6,288 nt of DNA from Betaproteobacteria bacterium (GTDB taxonomy: Bacteria; Pseudomonadota; Gammaproteobacteria; Burkholderiales; SG8-41): the NCBI GenBank assembly GCA_020028375.1, contig JAHZNX010000137.1, positions 1-6,288 on the forward strand. The letters are read 5' to 3'. Below are positions 5,726 through 6,288 of the stretch, piece by piece (position 1 is the stretch's first letter; the number at the start of each line of letters is the position of its first letter). The notes below the pieces were generated by a model. It searched no databases and was not told the origin of the DNA. It worked only from the letters and a program-made list of their open reading frames with translations. The position numbers were made by a program, and so were the translations under genes.

Positions 5726-6288
5726 GCCGGACCGCGCGATCACCGGAACGTTCCGGCGTCGCAGGATCCAGTAGCCGACGAAGAGGCCGACCGGGACGCA
5801 GGCGAGCACCGCGACCTGGCGATCCGGATGGAGCAGCACCACCAGCGCGACAGCGGCGAGCGCGAGCCGCAGCGGCACATCGATTACGCGGCGGTCCGAG
5901 AACCGCGCCTGGATGCTAAAGGTGACGCCGATCGTCGCGGTGAGGATCAGCAGCATCGCCCCGATCTGCGCGATCCCGGGTTCCAGCACAAGCTCAGGCC
6001 GGGTGAAGACGCCGGCCATCAGCACGAACAGCACGACGCAGATCGTTATCGCGCGAAACAGCGTCTGCATGAAGGACGTTTCCGCGATCTTCGCCGTGAC
6101 AGCGGCGGCGACCGAGGTGGGCGGCGTGAGCTCGCCCCAGACTGCGAGGAAGAAGGCGAAGAAGTGCACGACCCACGGGTCCACGCCGACGCGGATCATC
6201 GGCGGTGCGATTACAAGGGCCGTAATGATATAGGTCGGGGCCGGCGGGAGCCCCGTCCCGAGCAACGCGCCGAAGAAAAAGGCGAGGA
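5717..6288 (-). CDS. TRAP transporter permease, fused 4TM/12TM type, partial (C-terminal 189 codons)
   Basis: This is the C-terminal part of an inner-membrane TRAP permease; its start lies beyond 6288, since the reading frame stays open to the window edge (ALLGTGLPPAPTY continues upstream without a start context). The stop is TGA at 5719-5717. Visible features are the LGTGLPPAPTYIITALVIAP helix, HFFAFFLAVWGELTPPTSVA (a helix with the TPP signature of DctM-type subunits), then TLFRAITICVVLFVLMAGVF, and three further hydrophobic stretches ending in an Arg-rich tail (LRRRNVPVIARSG). The extra helices after the DctM core fit the fused DctQM permease class, which works with a TAXI- or DctP-type periplasmic receptor. 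It is not a TctA-type permease, so it is not the obvious partner of the Bug protein. Substrate is unknown, but organic acids are usual for the class. Confidence 0.88.
   Translation of the reverse strand, partial: LAFFFGALLGTGLPPAPTYIITALVIAPPMIRVGVDPWVVHFFAFFLAVWGELTPPTSVAAAVTAKIAETSFMQTLFRAITICVVLFVLMAGVFTRPELVLEPGIAQIGAMLLILTATIGVTFSIQARFSDRRVIDVPLRLALAAVALVVLLHPDRQVAVLACVPVGLFVGYWILRRRNVPVIARSGAA

Noticed and set aside
5913..6233. 106-codon plus-strand open frame opposite the TRAP permease
   Set aside because: The opposite strand shows successive hydrophobic helices and the TPP motif of a TRAP permease; this frame is its shadow.

Overview
The window is GC-rich, dense bacterial DNA. Gene order, codon use and the presence of a Bug-type periplasmic binding protein point to a betaproteobacterium, most likely Burkholderiales or a close uncultured relative; this is an inference from gene families, as no rRNA or other taxonomic marker is present. 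I see no tRNA, rRNA, CRISPR array, transposase or phage gene.

Layout. Positions 1-525 (minus strand) hold the N-terminal 175 codons of a dihydrodipicolinate synthase (DapA)-family lyase, cut by the window edge just after its Schiff-base lysine. Positions 526-737 are a divergent intergenic region with a candidate promoter in each direction, a 17-bp dyad and other short repeats. Positions 738-5662 (plus strand) form a tight four-gene operon: a Bug/TctC-type substrate-binding protein, an MmgE/PrpD-family protein, a TcuA-like FAD-dependent tricarballylate dehydrogenase, and an ACMSD-like amidohydrolase-2 family protein. The junctions are ATGA (4-bp overlap), 10 bp, and ATGA (4-bp overlap), so co-transcription and translational coupling are very likely. 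After a 54-bp convergent gap, positions 5717-6288 (minus strand) hold the C-terminal part of a fused TRAP-type permease.

How the genes may work together (inference). The Bug protein would capture a carboxylate in the periplasm. The flavoprotein would desaturate a tricarballylate-like polycarboxylate to an aconitate-like product. The MmgE/PrpD protein keeps the residues used by cis-aconitate decarboxylase and related enzymes and could act on that product. The amidohydrolase would decarboxylate or hydrolyse a later intermediate, and the divergent DapA-family lyase could cleave or dehydrate a keto-acid. The set looks like a catabolic cassette for a polycarboxylate, but the substrate cannot be read from sequence. 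No membrane component of a tripartite tricarboxylate transporter (TctA/TctB), no TcuB electron-transfer partner and no regulator gene lie in the window.

Most notable points: the amidohydrolase has Gln at the position of the family's second catalytic/metal-site histidine; the DapA-family protein keeps its lysine but has lost the residues of the classical Thr/Tyr/Tyr proton relay; and a short element resembling a widespread dispersed bacterial repeat lies in frame in the Bug gene, exactly at the signal-peptide/mature-domain junction.
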